In this document: piece by piece, positions 12,044 to 22,039 of the stretch
Layout: each line of letters begins with the position of its first letter
How positions within the stretch are numbered: position 1 is the stretch's first letter
NCBI RefSeq assembly: GCF_001870435.1
Contig: NZ_MDDR01000005.1
Span: 62,001 to 126,000, forward strand
From: Pseudomonas costantinii
GTDB lineage: Bacteria; Pseudomonadota; Gammaproteobacteria; Pseudomonadales; Pseudomonadaceae
Reading direction: 5' to 3'
DNA: 64,000 nucleotides
Translations under genes and position numbers: made by a program
The notes under the pieces: model-generated
The model's input: only the letters and a program-made list of their open reading frames with translations
Databases searched by the model: none
Told to the model about the DNA's origin: nothing

Positions 12044-13144
12044 TTAACCTTTAAGCTGGGCCAGGGCGCGGTAATCCGCTCCCAGCGTGGCCTGTAAAAT
12101 CTCTTTCGGATAATCGTCGGTCACCACCGCTTCGCCCATATGGCGCAGCAGCACCAGTCGCAGTCGACCGTCGATCACTTTCTTGTCTATTGCCATATGT
12201 TCGAGGAAATCCGCCTCGGTCATCTCTTCCGGAGGGATGACCGGCAAGCCGGCGCGCAGGAACAGGCGGATGCCGCGATCCCGCTCCTGGGCGCTGATCC
12301 AGCCCAGGCGCTGCGACATTTCCAATGCCATCACAGTGCCAGCCGCTACGGCTTCCCCATGCAACCACACACCATAGCCCATGTGCGTTTCGATCGCATG
12401 GCCGAAGGTATGGCCCAAGTTCAAGGTGGCCCGTACGCCGGACTCCCGTTCGTCGGCATTCACCACCAGCGCCTTGGCGGCGCAAGAGCGGGAAATCGCT
12501 TCGGTCAGCGCCACCTGGTCCAGGGCGCGCAGAGCATCTACATGCTCTTCGAGCCAGGTCAGGAAGGGCTCGTCGCAGATCAGTCCGTATTTGATGACTT
12601 CCGCCAAGCCCGCCGACAGCTCGCGCGGCGGCAAGGTGTTGAGGGTCGCGGTGTCAATCAGCACGGCGTTGGGCTGGTAGAACGCGCCAACCATATTCTT
12701 GCCCAGCGGGTGGTTGATACCGGTCTTGCCGCCCACCGACGAATCGACCTGGGACAACAAGGTGGTCGGCACCTGGATAAAGTCCACACCACGCTGGTAG
12801 CAGGCTGCCGCAAAACCGGCCATATCGCCGATCACACCGCCGCCCAGAGCGATCACGGTGGTTCGACGATCATGACGAGCGGTCAGCAGGCCATCAAAGA
12901 TCAGTTGCAGGGTTTCCCAGTTCTTGTGGGCTTCGCCGTCAGGCAAGATCACCGAGATCACCGAATAGGCAGCAAGGCTGCGGCTCAGACGCTCAAGATA
13001 CAGCGGCGCGACCGTTTCGTTGGAGATGATCGCCACTTGCCGCCCGGCAATATGCGGTGCAAGCAACTCGGGTTGGTCCAACAAACCTTCGCCAATATGG
13101 ATTGGGTAGCTGCGCTCGCCTAGATCAACCTTAAGTGTCTGCAT
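12044..13144 (-). CDS. aroB: 3-dehydroquinate synthase
   Basis: A 366-residue NAD- and zinc-dependent cytosolic enzyme, the second step of the shikimate pathway (DAHP to 3-dehydroquinate). Diagnostic segments include [21 protein letters not shown], the [21 protein letters not shown] substrate loop and the metal-ligand region [11 protein letters not shown]. The length matches the family. It follows aroK by 124 bases on the same strand and precedes the damX-like gene by 10 bases. Confidence 0.97.
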   Translation of the reverse strand: MQTLKVDLGERSYPIHIGEGLLDQPELLAPHIAGRQVAIISNETVAPLYLERLSRSLAAYSVISVILPDGEAHKNWETLQLIFDGLLTARHDRRTTVIALGGGVIGDMAGFAAACYQRGVDFIQVPTTLLSQVDSSVGGKTGINHPLGKNMVGAFYQPNAVLIDTATLNTLPPRELSAGLAEVIKYGLICDEPFLTWLEEHVDALRALDQVALTEAISRSCAAKALVVNADERESGVRATLNLGHTFGHAIETHMGYGVWLHGEAVAAGTVMALEMSQRLGWISAQERDRGIRLFLRAGLPVIPPEEMTEADFLEHMAIDKKVIDGRLRLVLLRHMGEAVVTDDYPKEILQATLGADYRALAQLKG

Positions 13145-13268
13145 GTGTCCCCGCGTGAAGATATATTTACGATCGGCAACGCTCGGATCTGACGTTGCCT
13201 GATGGCTCTACGCCACACCTCAAAGGGTGATGACGCGCCGCCGAGAATAGCGCATTTCTGGCCTGGCT

Positions 13269-13787
13269 TTAACGGGGTGGCAATTGCTGCAAGCGCTCGA
13301 GAATGTCGAGAACGACCATCCGTGGCGGCCGCTCATCGGTTTCCACCACCAGATCGGCGATTTCCCGATAGAGCGGATCGCGCAGCGCCAGCAAGTCCCG
13401 CAAGGTTTTTGCAGGGTCCGCTGTACGCAGTAACGGGCGATTACGATCACGGGCGGTGCGACCCACCTGCTGCTCAACCGAGGCATGCAGATAGACCACG
13501 CGACCACCGGCGTGCAGCGCCCGGCGGTTTTCATCGCGCATGACTGCGCCACCGCCGGTGGCCAATACCACGCCATCGCAGCCGCACAGCTCGGCAATCA
13601 TCGCCTGCTCGCGGTCGCGAAAGCCCAGTTCACCTTCTTTATCGAAGATCCACGGGATATTGGCGCCCGTGCGCAATTCAATTTCCTTATCGGAGTCTTT
13701 GAATGGCAGGCGCAGCTCTTTGGCCAGCAAACGGCCGATGGTGCTTTTTCCAGCCCCCATCGGTCCTACAAGAATCAAATTTCGCAC
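13269..13787 (-). CDS. aroK: Shikimate kinase
   Basis: A 172-residue kinase that phosphorylates shikimate at O3 with ATP. The P-loop GPMGAGKS is at residues 8-15. The D-R-G shikimate-binding elements follow, including FKDSDKEIE and ATGGGAVM. Four bases separate its start from the pilQ stop, so it is translated at the end of the pil-like operon, the conserved pilQ-aroK-aroB arrangement. Confidence 0.96.
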   Translation of the reverse strand: MRNLILVGPMGAGKSTIGRLLAKELRLPFKDSDKEIELRTGANIPWIFDKEGELGFRDREQAMIAELCGCDGVVLATGGGAVMRDENRRALHAGGRVVYLHASVEQQVGRTARDRNRPLLRTADPAKTLRDLLALRDPLYREIADLVVETDERPPRMVVLDILERLQQLPPR

Positions 13788-13791
13788 AGAA

Positions 13792-15174
13792 TCAACGACT
13801 CACAGCAATCGCCTGGTTATTCATAATACGCGGAGTCAGGAATACCAGCAGCTCGGATTTTTTCTCCGCCAGCACATCGCGCCGGAAAAGGCGGCCAAGA
13901 TACGGCACATCGCCCAAAAATGGCACTTTATCTACCACTTTGCTTTGGGTATTGGAGAAAACCCCGCCAATGACGATGGTCTCGCCATCCTTGACCAACA
14001 CCTTGGCGTTGACTTCGTTTTTCTTGATCGGCGGTACGTCGTTGAGCTTGTTCAGATAATCGGGCTCATCCTTGGTGACCTTGACCTCCATGATCACCCA
14101 ATTGTCGGGGGTGATTTGCGGGGTCACCTCCAGCGAGAGCGAGGCCTCTTTGAAAGACACGGAGGTGGCACCGCTGGAACTGGACTCCTGATAGGGAATT
14201 TCGGTGCCCTTGAGGATGCGCGCAGTTTCTTTGTCGGAGGTAACTACCTTGGGCTGCGAGACAATTTCACCGTTGCCGGTTTTCTCCATGGCGGTCAGTT
14301 CGAGGTCCAGCAACAGGTTGTCTGTGATAAAGGCGATGCCCACACCAGAAGTACCGGTGAGTGAACCCAAGTCGACAAACGGTGAGCTGGGCGAATTTTC
14401 CGGTGGCTGCGCACCTTCGGCCAAGGGCTTGCCGATACCACCCGCGCCCCAGTTTCCGGGATTGAGTCGCCCACCCCAGCGCACGCCCAGGCTTTTGTCG
14501 TAATCGACATTGGCTTCGACGATCCGCGCTTCGATCATCACTTGGCGCACTGGAATATCCAGTTGCGCCACGATCCGCCGCAACTCTTCCAATCGTTCGC
14601 TGGTCTGGTAGGCGATGATGTTATTGGTGCGGTCATCCACTGCCACCGAGCCGCGCTCATCGGTGACGCCTTCAAAGCCCGTCACAGATTGGAACAACTT
14701 GGCCAAGTCCGCCGCCTTGGCGTAATTGACCTGCAACAACTCCCGACGCAGTGGCGCCAACTCGGCCATCTGCTTGCGCGACTCCAGTGTCAGCCGTTCG
14801 CGAGCCGCCAACTCGTCGGCGGGCGCTACCAGCAAGACACCGGCTTTTACCCGTTTATCCAACCCCTTGGTCTGCAATACCAGGTCCAGCGCCTGATCCC
14901 AAGGTACATCCCTGAGTCGCAGGGTGATTGAACCCTGCACCTCGTCGCTGGCGACCAAGTTAAGGCCCGCCACATCGGCGATCTGCTGCAGCACCGCGCG
15001 CAGTTCGATATTCTGGAAGTTGAGGCTCAGCTTGTCGCCGGTATAAACGCCCGAAACTGCCTTGCCTGGCGGCGGCAGTTGGATCAGGTCCACACGATTG
15101 GGCACAGCAAAAGCCATCGGTGCCGTGAACGCTATCCATAGCGCCACACCGAAGGACGAGAAAGTCCTTTTCAT
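13792..15174 (-). CDS. pilQ: Short PilQ/HofQ-type secretin
   Basis: A 460-residue outer-membrane secretin. A signal peptide ends near AFA at residues 21-23. A secretin/TonB short N-terminal-type domain follows ([22 protein letters not shown]), then an N1 domain and the secretin beta-barrel region ending [17 protein letters not shown]. Type IV pilus PilQ of P. aeruginosa is about 700 residues and starts with peptidoglycan-binding AMIN domains. None are present here, and the fused pilO-pilP gene sits directly upstream, so nothing was cut off. In size and neighbours it is closer to E. coli HofQ. Whether it supports pili, DNA uptake or nothing is not shown by the sequence. Confidence 0.9.
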   Translation of the reverse strand: MKRTFSSFGVALWIAFTAPMAFAVPNRVDLIQLPPPGKAVSGVYTGDKLSLNFQNIELRAVLQQIADVAGLNLVASDEVQGSITLRLRDVPWDQALDLVLQTKGLDKRVKAGVLLVAPADELAARERLTLESRKQMAELAPLRRELLQVNYAKAADLAKLFQSVTGFEGVTDERGSVAVDDRTNNIIAYQTSERLEELRRIVAQLDIPVRQVMIEARIVEANVDYDKSLGVRWGGRLNPGNWGAGGIGKPLAEGAQPPENSPSSPFVDLGSLTGTSGVGIAFITDNLLLDLELTAMEKTGNGEIVSQPKVVTSDKETARILKGTEIPYQESSSSGATSVSFKEASLSLEVTPQITPDNWVIMEVKVTKDEPDYLNKLNDVPPIKKNEVNAKVLVKDGETIVIGGVFSNTQSKVVDKVPFLGDVPYLGRLFRRDVLAEKKSELLVFLTPRIMNNQAIAVSR

Positions 15175-15186
15175 TGTTTGATTCCG

Positions 15187-16158
15187 TTATGAGTTGACGT
15201 TCAACACGAGGGTTCGCGAGCGCACCAGCCATGCGCCTTGTTCATCGGGGAACAACTCGGCCAGCTCGATGTGGCCGTCATGAATAGCCGTTACTCGGCC
15301 GTGGTTCGGCCCCACATAGTCGCCGACCGCAAGCCGATGCACCGTTGAGGCTACGCGTAATAATGCGAAGGACTGCACGCCTCGGGACAACGTGCCGACC
15401 ATTTCGAACTGATCGACCGCCAGACCTTCCAGCAAACCCCTTGGCCGAGTTAGATCTGGCGCAAGAGCTGGCTGGCCGCCAAGGTGCTCAGCCTGCAATG
15501 CGGGCAGCTGAAACGGGTCACGCAGGGAGGATGGGTCGTAGACAAAGCCCGACCCTTGTTTGGCGGCGTAGCCAGATTTATCGCCTAGCGAAGCACTTCG
15601 ATAAATCTTGGCCAGCAATTCAAGCCGCAGTAGCGCCCCATCACGCCGAAGCGCGACATCATGCACAGTGACGATTCGCGCCAAGCCACCCAAAGCATTC
15701 ACGAACGTCACCAGATCGTGAAAAGCCCCAGAAGCGCCAATCTGCATGGGTTGCTCGACATAGTACGGCCGAATCTGCTCATCCAACACCGCGATGCTCT
15801 CAACCATCAAGCCATTGGCAACGGCCAGCCGAGCAATATCTTCCAGCAAGCCCGGCACCTCGGACTCGCTCGGCAACTGCCGCAATAGCTCGGCAACCCC
15901 TGCCTGATTCAGCTGGAGCTGACGGGTGCGCTCTTCAAGGCTGGCGGACAAACCAGTTTTTTCCACGAGTTGTTGTTGCAGGGCCATTTCCTGCGCCCCT
16001 AACGCGCGCTGGCGCTCACGTGATGGGGCCAGCAGCAAACTATCGCCCACCACCAGTACCAAGCCTGCCAGCGCGCAGCCCAACAGTGCCTTGCCTGGCA
16101 AGGGCCATTTGGCAGCGTTGTGAGTCAGCGTGGAAAAATCGAGCCTGGGCAGGCTCAT
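15187..16158 (-). CDS. PilO-PilP fusion protein of the pilus assembly complex
   Basis: One uninterrupted 323-residue frame carries two proteins that are normally separate. Residues 1 to about 190 are PilO-like: a transmembrane helix at 22-43, a coiled coil, then a ferredoxin-like domain (GASGAFHDLVTFVNALGGLARIV). From about residue 205 it is PilP-like: the DPF motif at 214-216, then RPRGLLEGLAVDQFEMVGTL and VGDYVGPNHGRVTAI. PilP is normally a lipoprotein, but there is no lipobox here, so the PilP part is tethered through the PilO helix. It overlaps pilN by four bases (ATGA) and pilQ follows after 12 bases. Confidence 0.88.
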   Translation of the reverse strand: MSLPRLDFSTLTHNAAKWPLPGKALLGCALAGLVLVVGDSLLLAPSRERQRALGAQEMALQQQLVEKTGLSASLEERTRQLQLNQAGVAELLRQLPSESEVPGLLEDIARLAVANGLMVESIAVLDEQIRPYYVEQPMQIGASGAFHDLVTFVNALGGLARIVTVHDVALRRDGALLRLELLAKIYRSASLGDKSGYAAKQGSGFVYDPSSLRDPFQLPALQAEHLGGQPALAPDLTRPRGLLEGLAVDQFEMVGTLSRGVQSFALLRVASTVHRLAVGDYVGPNHGRVTAIHDGHIELAELFPDEQGAWLVRSRTLVLNVNS

Positions 16159-16706
16159 GGTTGGGCCTCGGTGGATTCCCCTTGGCGCACCATCAGTTGA
16201 AACCCGTTGCTACCCTGTTCATCGTCCGCCCGCACATGCTGCAACCGAGTGGCGTGGGCACCTTGCGAGGCCTCCAGACGACGCATCAGCTCGGCGATAT
16301 CCTGGCTGGTTTCAGCACTGCCACTGACACTCACCGTATCACCCTTCGCTACAACCTCATGCAAATGCACCCCATCGGGAACTGCACGGGCCAATTGATC
16401 CAACAACTGGGCGCCAGCCGAGCGGGCTTCGTGGAGGTCCTGCACGACTTTCATGCGTTCCGCCAATTGCTGGCTTTGTTCTTGAAGGTCGTCGATGGTC
16501 TTGATGCGCGAATCCAGGACGCTGACTTCCTTGCCCAAGTGATTATTGCGCGTCACTTGCCGGTCGATAGCCTGGCCAATCACTTGATCCGCCAGCCACA
16601 CCGCCGCGAGCGCCGCACAGGCTAACGCCAGCAGAAATATCAGGAAGTACTTGCGCCGCCGCTCCGCCAGCGCCTGGCGCCAAGGCAAAAGGTTGATTCG
16701 TGTCAT
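16155..16706 (-). CDS. pilN: Type IV pilus assembly protein PilN
   Basis: A 183-residue bitopic inner-membrane protein. It opens with MTRINLLPWRQ, the conserved N-terminal motif that docks PilN into the groove of PilM. A transmembrane helix lies at about 20-42, then a coiled coil, then the periplasmic PilN fold (VHLHEVVAKGDTVSVSGSA). The ATG overlaps the pilM stop codon, so a longer upstream frame can be discarded. The length is close to normal, in contrast to its partners in this operon. Confidence 0.9.
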   Translation of the reverse strand: MTRINLLPWRQALAERRRKYFLIFLLALACAALAAVWLADQVIGQAIDRQVTRNNHLGKEVSVLDSRIKTIDDLQEQSQQLAERMKVVQDLHEARSAGAQLLDQLARAVPDGVHLHEVVAKGDTVSVSGSAETSQDIAELMRRLEASQGAHATRLQHVRADDEQGSNGFQLMVRQGESTEAQP

Positions 16707-17359
16707 CAAGCGAAACTCCTCAGGGCCAACCCGCAAGCAATTCCCATCCCTGGTGCATCCATGGCCCATTGCGTGCCATCGACTCGATGACCCGGCATGA
16801 AGCTGGCAAAATCCTGACTGCAAGCGCGCTCCAATGCAAACCCTTCGACGTCCACCACCCGTGGCACAAGCCCAGCCAGGGCCAAAACCGCTTCGCGAGC
16901 CTCTACGTGCTCCTTGAGACACGCCGCCAGCAACACCTCGACCCGAGCCGGGTCCTGGGCCGAAAGGCCGCGAACCTGAAAGTCGATAGCTACGTCATCC
17001 AATGGGTAAGGAACATACTGATCGGCTTCCATCTGGATCTTCCAGGCCATCTCTTCATCACTGAGCCCTGCCTCCATTTCGATCACCCGTGTGATGACCG
17101 ACGGGCCCGCTACAGCCACCGCCGCCTGCCGCGCCGACGTACGCAACCGAGATAACGCCTGCTGCAGCGCGCGCCCTATGCCCTCGAGGTCCAGCAATGC
17201 GCCATCGACTACCGCCAGGGTTGGCAGCACCTGCGTGGCATAGCCTTCAACGGTGTACCCGCGGGCTGAGCGACTCAGCTCTATCAGCTTGATGCCTGTG
17301 CCATTGATGTCGACGCCCAGAAGGGTGTCGACTTTTCGCCTGAAAATTCCCTTTCTCAT
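16706..17359 (-). CDS. pilM: Internally shortened PilM (actin-like ATPase remnant)
   Basis: 217 residues from the ATG at 17359, which has GGGGAG four bases upstream. Residues 1 to about 178 match the first half of PilM: LLGVDINGTGIKLIELSRS, VAVAGPSVITRVIEM, QMEADQYVPYPLDDVAIDF, and VVDVEGFALERA. The sequence then jumps to a short linker and the normal PilM ending GIACGLALRSFA. P. aeruginosa PilM is about 354 residues, so roughly 130 residues holding the second phosphate and adenosine elements of the actin fold appear to be gone. The frame is open and translationally coupled to pilN. ATP binding is doubtful, while the PilN-binding half is kept. Confidence 0.85.
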   Translation of the reverse strand: MRKGIFRRKVDTLLGVDINGTGIKLIELSRSARGYTVEGYATQVLPTLAVVDGALLDLEGIGRALQQALSRLRTSARQAAVAVAGPSVITRVIEMEAGLSDEEMAWKIQMEADQYVPYPLDDVAIDFQVRGLSAQDPARVEVLLAACLKEHVEAREAVLALAGLVPRVVDVEGFALERACSQDFASFMPGHRVDGTQWAMDAPGMGIACGLALRSFA

Positions 17360-17577
17360 AAAACTCCCCAAAACTTTCCTTGTCATACCGGCTGATTGCC
17401 GCAGGGCGTCGTGCATTCGGTCGACTTGTTTGAGTGGCACGAATGACGCCCCAAGCCGAAAAATGCTTTAATGCCCAGCGTTTTTTCCCGCTTTTTATCT
17501 GCAGCTCGGGTCGATCCATCGTTTGCCATGCATGCCCCGACGCCTAACTCATTCTTTTCTCTGGAAATCCAAAAGCC

Positions 17578-20043
17578 TTGATTCGTCTGCTGAAGTTTTT
17601 CGGGTACTCCATTGTCGCGATCGTCTGCGGGCTACTGCTCGTACTCAGCGGTGCTTACCTCTACCTTAGTCCGGGTTTGCCTTCCGTAGAGGCACTCAGA
17701 AGTATCCAGTTGCAGATTCCTTTGCGGGTTTACAGCAGCGATGAAAAACTGATCGCGGAGTTCGGCGAAATGCGCCGCACCCCGATCCGTTTCGCCGACA
17801 TTCCACCCAACTTCATCAGTGCTCTGCTGTCGGCTGAAGACGACAATTTCGCCAATCACTACGGCGTCGACCCTAGCAGCCTGGTGCGCGCAGCCACCCA
17901 GTTGGTAAAAAGCGGACACATTCAATCCGGCGGCAGCACCATCACCATGCAGGTGGCGAAGAACTTCTTCCTCACCAGCGAGCGTAGTTTTTCGCGTAAA
18001 GCCACCGAGATCCTGCTGGCACTGCAAATCGAACGTCAGTTGACCAAGGACGAGATCCTCGAGCTGTACGTTAACAAGATCTATCTGGGCAACCGCGCCT
18101 ACGGGATCGAGGCCGCTTCCCAGGTGTACTACGGCAAGTCCATTCGTGATGCCAGCCTGGCGCAGATGGCGATGATTGCCGGCCTGCCCAAGGCCCCTTC
18201 GCGCTTCAACCCGTTGGCTAACCCGGCGCGCAGCAAAGAGCGTCGTGACTGGATCCTGGGCCGTATGTACAAGCTGGGCAAGATCGACCAGGCCGCTTAC
18301 GACAGCGCCGTGGCCGAACCGCTGAACGCCAGTTACCACGTGCCGACGCCGGAAGTGAACGCACCGTACATCGCCGAAATGGCGCGTGCCGAGATGGTCG
18401 GCCGTTATGGCAGCGAGGCCTACACCGAAGGCTTCCGCGTGACCACCACCGTTCCGAGCAGCCTGCAGGACATCGCCAACAATTCGGTGCATTCCGGCCT
18501 GATCGCCTATGACCAGCGCCACGGCTACCGCGGCCCAGAATCGCGCCTGCCGGGCAAGACTCTGAGCGCCTGGACCACCGAGCTGGGCAAACAGCGTGCG
18601 ATCAGCGGACTGGAACCCGCCATCGTCACCCAAGTGACGAAAGATGGCGTGCAAGTGCTGACCCGCTCCGGCGAAGCCCATGTGGCGTGGGACAGCATGA
18701 AGTGGGCGCGCCCCTTCCTGAACACCAACAGCATGGGCCCGATGCCCAAGCAGCCGTCGGACGTGGCCCAAGTGGGCGATTTGATCCGCGTGCAACGCCA
18801 GAAAGACGACAGCCTGAAATTCAGCCAAGTGCCGTTAGCCCAGGGCGCCCTCGTTTCCCTGGACCCGCAGAACGGTGCGATCCGTGCCTTGGTCGGCGGC
18901 TTTGCCTTCGAGCAAAGCAACTACAACCGCGCCACCCAGGCCAAGCGTCAGCCGGGTTCGAGCTTCAAGCCATTTATTTATAGTGCCGCGCTGGATAACG
19001 GCTACACCGCCGCCAGCCTGGTCAACGATGCACCGATCGTGTTTGTCGACGAGTACCTGGACAAGGTCTGGCGCCCGAAGAACGACACCAATACCTTCCT
19101 CGGCCCGATCCGCGTGCGCGAAGCGCTGTACAAGTCGCGTAACCTGGTGTCGATCCGCTTGCTGCAAGCGATGGGCGTAGGCAAGACCATCGACTACATC
19201 ACGCGCTTTGGCTTCAACAAATCGGACCTGCCACCGAACCTGTCGCTGGCCCTCGGCACCGCGACCCTCACGCCGATGGAAATCGCCACCGGCTGGAGCA
19301 CCTTTGCCAACGGCGGCTACAAAATCACGCCTTACTTGATCGACAAGGTCGAAAGTCGCAATGGCGACACCCTGTTCACCGCCAACCCGCCACGCGTGCC
19401 GGGTGACGTGGTCAACGGTGTGGCAGCCACGGATGGCCTTGCGGCACCGAGCCACGGCGGCATCACCATCGAGCCGACCCCAGGTGCAGCGCCAGCCACA
19501 AATGCCGCGGCTCCAACTGAGCCACAAGCGCCAGCGGTCGCTGAGCGTGTAGTGGATGGCCGTACCACCTATATCCTCAACAGCATCCTGGAAGACGTGA
19601 TCAAGAAAGGTACCGGCCGTCGTGCACTGGCCCTGGGCCGTGCCGATATCGCGGGCAAAACCGGTACCACCAACGACTCCAAGGATGCCTGGTTCTCCGG
19701 CTACAACGGCGACTACGTGACCACCGTATGGACCGGCTACGACCAGCCGGAAAGTCTTGGCCGCCGCGAGTTCGGTGGCACCGTCGCGCTGCCGATCTGG
19801 ATGAGCTACATGGGCGCAGCCTTGAAGGACAAGCCGTTGAACACCCAACCGGAACCGGAAGGCATTCTCAGCCTGCGGATCGATCCGGTGAGTGGCCGTG
19901 CAGCATCGCCAAGCACACCAAACGCATACTTCGAGCTGTTCAAGAGCGAAGACACACCGCCGTCGGTCAACGAGCTGGGCAATGGCGTTGTTCCGGGCAG
20001 CCCGCTGCCGGCGGATGAGGCGGCGCCAATCGATTTGTTCTGA
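17578..20043 (+). CDS. ponA: Penicillin-binding protein 1A (bifunctional)
   Basis: An 821-residue class A PBP that polymerises glycan strands and cross-links peptides in the periplasm. The TTG start at 17578 is supported by the family N-terminus (a cytoplasmic IRLLKFF segment, then one transmembrane helix at about 10-30). The glycosyltransferase catalytic motif EDDNF is at 87-91. In the transpeptidase domain, SSFK has the catalytic Ser461, SRN follows, and KTGT is at 694-697. It is divergent from pilM, as in other pseudomonads. A strong bidirectional terminator follows. Confidence 0.96.
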   Translation: MIRLLKFFGYSIVAIVCGLLLVLSGAYLYLSPGLPSVEALRSIQLQIPLRVYSSDEKLIAEFGEMRRTPIRFADIPPNFISALLSAEDDNFANHYGVDPSSLVRAATQLVKSGHIQSGGSTITMQVAKNFFLTSERSFSRKATEILLALQIERQLTKDEILELYVNKIYLGNRAYGIEAASQVYYGKSIRDASLAQMAMIAGLPKAPSRFNPLANPARSKERRDWILGRMYKLGKIDQAAYDSAVAEPLNASYHVPTPEVNAPYIAEMARAEMVGRYGSEAYTEGFRVTTTVPSSLQDIANNSVHSGLIAYDQRHGYRGPESRLPGKTLSAWTTELGKQRAISGLEPAIVTQVTKDGVQVLTRSGEAHVAWDSMKWARPFLNTNSMGPMPKQPSDVAQVGDLIRVQRQKDDSLKFSQVPLAQGALVSLDPQNGAIRALVGGFAFEQSNYNRATQAKRQPGSSFKPFIYSAALDNGYTAASLVNDAPIVFVDEYLDKVWRPKNDTNTFLGPIRVREALYKSRNLVSIRLLQAMGVGKTIDYITRFGFNKSDLPPNLSLALGTATLTPMEIATGWSTFANGGYKITPYLIDKVESRNGDTLFTANPPRVPGDVVNGVAATDGLAAPSHGGITIEPTPGAAPATNAAAPTEPQAPAVAERVVDGRTTYILNSILEDVIKKGTGRRALALGRADIAGKTGTTNDSKDAWFSGYNGDYVTTVWTGYDQPESLGRREFGGTVALPIWMSYMGAALKDKPLNTQPEPEGILSLRIDPVSGRAASPSTPNAYFELFKSEDTPPSVNELGNGVVPGSPLPADEAAPIDLF

Positions 20044-20096
20044 TGGAGTCTGTGGCCTAGCCCCCACAGGTTTCACCTTTAAATCCGGACAGCCAC

Positions 20097-20131
20097 AAAA
20101 AAGCCCCGGCTCGTGAGAGCCGGGGCTTTTT
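20097..20131. terminator. Bidirectional terminator between ponA and maeB
   Basis: AAAAGCCCCGGCTC-gtga-GAGCCGGGGCTTTT, a 14-bp stem with a 4-base loop between convergent genes. Confidence 0.93.
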
Positions 20132-20150
20132 GTTGGTGCGCTACAACGGC

Positions 20151-21419
20151 TTAGCCGTTGAACACATCATCCACGCTTTTCAGCGGGTAGTGCTTCGGAT
20201 ACGGCAGGGTAGCCACACCGGTCTCGATGGCGGCTTTGGCCACGGCATCGGAGATCAGGGTGATCAGACGCTTATCCATTGGTTTCGGGATGATGTACTC
20301 ACGACCGAACTCCAGCTTGGCGCCGCCGTAGGCATCGCACACGTCCTGAGGTACCGGCAGCTTGGCCAGTTCACGCAGGGCGTTGGCGGCAGCCACTTTC
20401 ATCTCTTCGTTGATGCGCTTGGCGCGAACGTCCAGGGCACCACGGAAGATGAACGGGAAGCCCAGTACGTTGTTGACCTGGTTCGGGTAGTCCGAACGAC
20501 CGGTGGCCATGATCACATCGCTACGGGTAGCGTGAGCCAGTTCCGGAGAGATTTCCGGATCAGGGTTGGAGCAGGCGAACACGATCGGGTTAGCCGCCAT
20601 GGTTTTCAGGCCTTCAGCGCTCAGCAGGTTCGGGCCGGACAGGCCAACGAACACGTCTGCACCGTTCAAGGCGTCAGCCAGGGTGCGCTTCTCGGTCGCG
20701 TGGGCAAACATCGCCTTGTACTGGTTCAGGTCGGTACGCTCGGACTGAACGACGCCCTTGCTGTCGACCATGAAGATGTTTTCCAGCTTGGCGCCCATGC
20801 TCACCAGCAATTTCATGCAGGAGATGGCCGCAGCGCCGGCGCCCAGGCAAACGATCTTCGCGTCAGCCAGGGTTTTGCCGGCGATTTCCAGGGCGTTGAT
20901 CATGCCTGCCGCAGTAACGATCGCGGTGCCGTGCTGGTCATCGTGGAATACCGGAATGTCGCACTGCTCGATCAGGGCCTTTTCGATCTCGAAGCACTCA
21001 GGTGCCTTGATGTCTTCCAGGTTGATGCCACCGAAGGTGATGGAGATGCGCTTTACGGTGTCGATGAAAGCTTGCGGGCTCTCGGAGTCGACTTCGATGT
21101 CGAAAACGTCAATGCCGGCGAAGCGCTTGAACAGCACGCCTTTACCTTCCATGACTGGCTTGGAAGCCAATGGGCCGAGGTTACCCAGGCCGAGAATCGC
21201 GGTGCCATCGGAAATCACTGCAACCAGGTTGCCTTTGCCGGTGTACTTGTACGCCAGTTCAGGGTCGCGGGCGATTTCACGTACGGGCTCGGCAACGCCA
21301 GGGCTGTAGGCCAGCGACAAGTCGCGAGCGGTGGCAGTGGCTTTGGTGAGCTCTACACTCAGCTTTCCTGGACGAGGATGGGCATGATATTCGAGAGCGG
21401 CAGTTTTCAAATCAGACAT
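20151..21419 (-). CDS. maeB: Malic enzyme (MaeB-type, short form)
   Basis: A 422-residue decarboxylating malate dehydrogenase that converts malate to pyruvate with reduction of NAD(P)+. Visible elements are [13 protein letters not shown], the metal- and substrate-binding [13 protein letters not shown], and the Rossmann motif [15 protein letters not shown]. It lacks the C-terminal phosphotransacetylase-like domain of the ~760-residue MaeB form, so it corresponds to the catalytic core only. The upstream 290 bases are AT-rich and contain a GTCTAC direct repeat near 21585-21610. Confidence 0.92.
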   Translation of the reverse strand: MSDLKTAALEYHAHPRPGKLSVELTKATATARDLSLAYSPGVAEPVREIARDPELAYKYTGKGNLVAVISDGTAILGLGNLGPLASKPVMEGKGVLFKRFAGIDVFDIEVDSESPQAFIDTVKRISITFGGINLEDIKAPECFEIEKALIEQCDIPVFHDDQHGTAIVTAAGMINALEIAGKTLADAKIVCLGAGAAAISCMKLLVSMGAKLENIFMVDSKGVVQSERTDLNQYKAMFAHATEKRTLADALNGADVFVGLSGPNLLSAEGLKTMAANPIVFACSNPDPEISPELAHATRSDVIMATGRSDYPNQVNNVLGFPFIFRGALDVRAKRINEEMKVAAANALRELAKLPVPQDVCDAYGGAKLEFGREYIIPKPMDKRLITLISDAVAKAAIETGVATLPYPKHYPLKSVDDVFNG

Positions 21420-21642
21420 ATCGGCATTCCGCTTTTACTGTTGGTCGACGGACCGCCGAGGATACGCGTGTCGCAAAGTCCCTACAAGACTGGGCAGTCA
21501 CAGGTGTCAAGGGCCCTGCACTAAGACTTTTGGCCAAGAGCCACGGGATACAAGGGCTCAACTGTTCACAATTGAATTAAAAAATGTCTACAATTTTTTC
21601 TTGAAAGTCTACTTATCCAGTCCACAGCCAAATTCCAGGTAC

Positions 21643-21670
21643 AAAAAAGGCGTCCACTAGGGACGCCTTC
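21643..21670 (-). terminator. rpmE terminator
   Basis: On the reverse strand, AAGGCGTCC-ctagt-GGACGCC is followed by TTTTTT, 40-65 bases beyond the rpmE stop codon. A smaller AAAAGCC/GGCTTTT dyad lies between the two. Confidence 0.88.
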
Positions 21671-21707
21671 TTGAACAGCAAGCAAAAGCCCAAAAGGCTT
21701 TTGAGCC

Positions 21708-21941
21708 TTACTCTGCTGGAGTAGCAGCAGGCTTCTTGCCGAAAGTACCGAAACGATCAGCAAAGCGCTGTACACGGCCGCCGGTGTCCAGAGTTTTCTG
21801 CTTACCGGTGTAGAACGGGTGGCACTCGTTGCATACGTCAGTACCCAGTGGCTTGCACAGGTTCGAACGGGTCTGGAACTTGTTGCCGCAGCTGCAAGTT
21901 ACGTCGATGACTTCGTACGCTGGATGGATATCGGCTTTCAT
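21708..21941 (-). CDS. rpmE: 50S ribosomal protein L31
   Basis: A 77-residue large-subunit protein. The zinc ribbon cysteines C16, C18, C37 and C40 are present, so this is the zinc-containing (C+) form. The C-terminal tail [14 protein letters not shown] is a short extension. The gene is monocistronic, with its own candidate promoter and a terminator. A TCGACA-ctat-TGTCGA dyad lies at 21972-21987 in the 5' leader, a possible structure for regulation. Confidence 0.97.
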   Translation of the reverse strand: MKADIHPAYEVIDVTCSCGNKFQTRSNLCKPLGTDVCNECHPFYTGKQKTLDTGGRVQRFADRFGTFGKKPAATPAE

Positions 21942-22011
21942 GGTGACTTCCTCGGGCTAGCGTGCCGCCACTCGACACTATTGTCGAATACCGCACGTAA
22001 TTAGGCCGCGG

Positions 22012-22039
22012 ATTCTACCAGACCTTTTTAAACACGCAA
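22012..22039 (-). promoter_or_regulatory. Candidate rpmE promoter
   Basis: On the reverse strand, TTGCGT and TAGAAT are separated by 16 bases, about 70 bases upstream of the rpmE ATG. The -10 is near consensus. Confidence 0.55.

Noticed and set aside
16706..17359. Calling pilM a pseudogene
   Set aside because: The frame is intact, keeps both family termini and is coupled to pilN by an ATGA overlap. It is better described as shortened until selection is measured.
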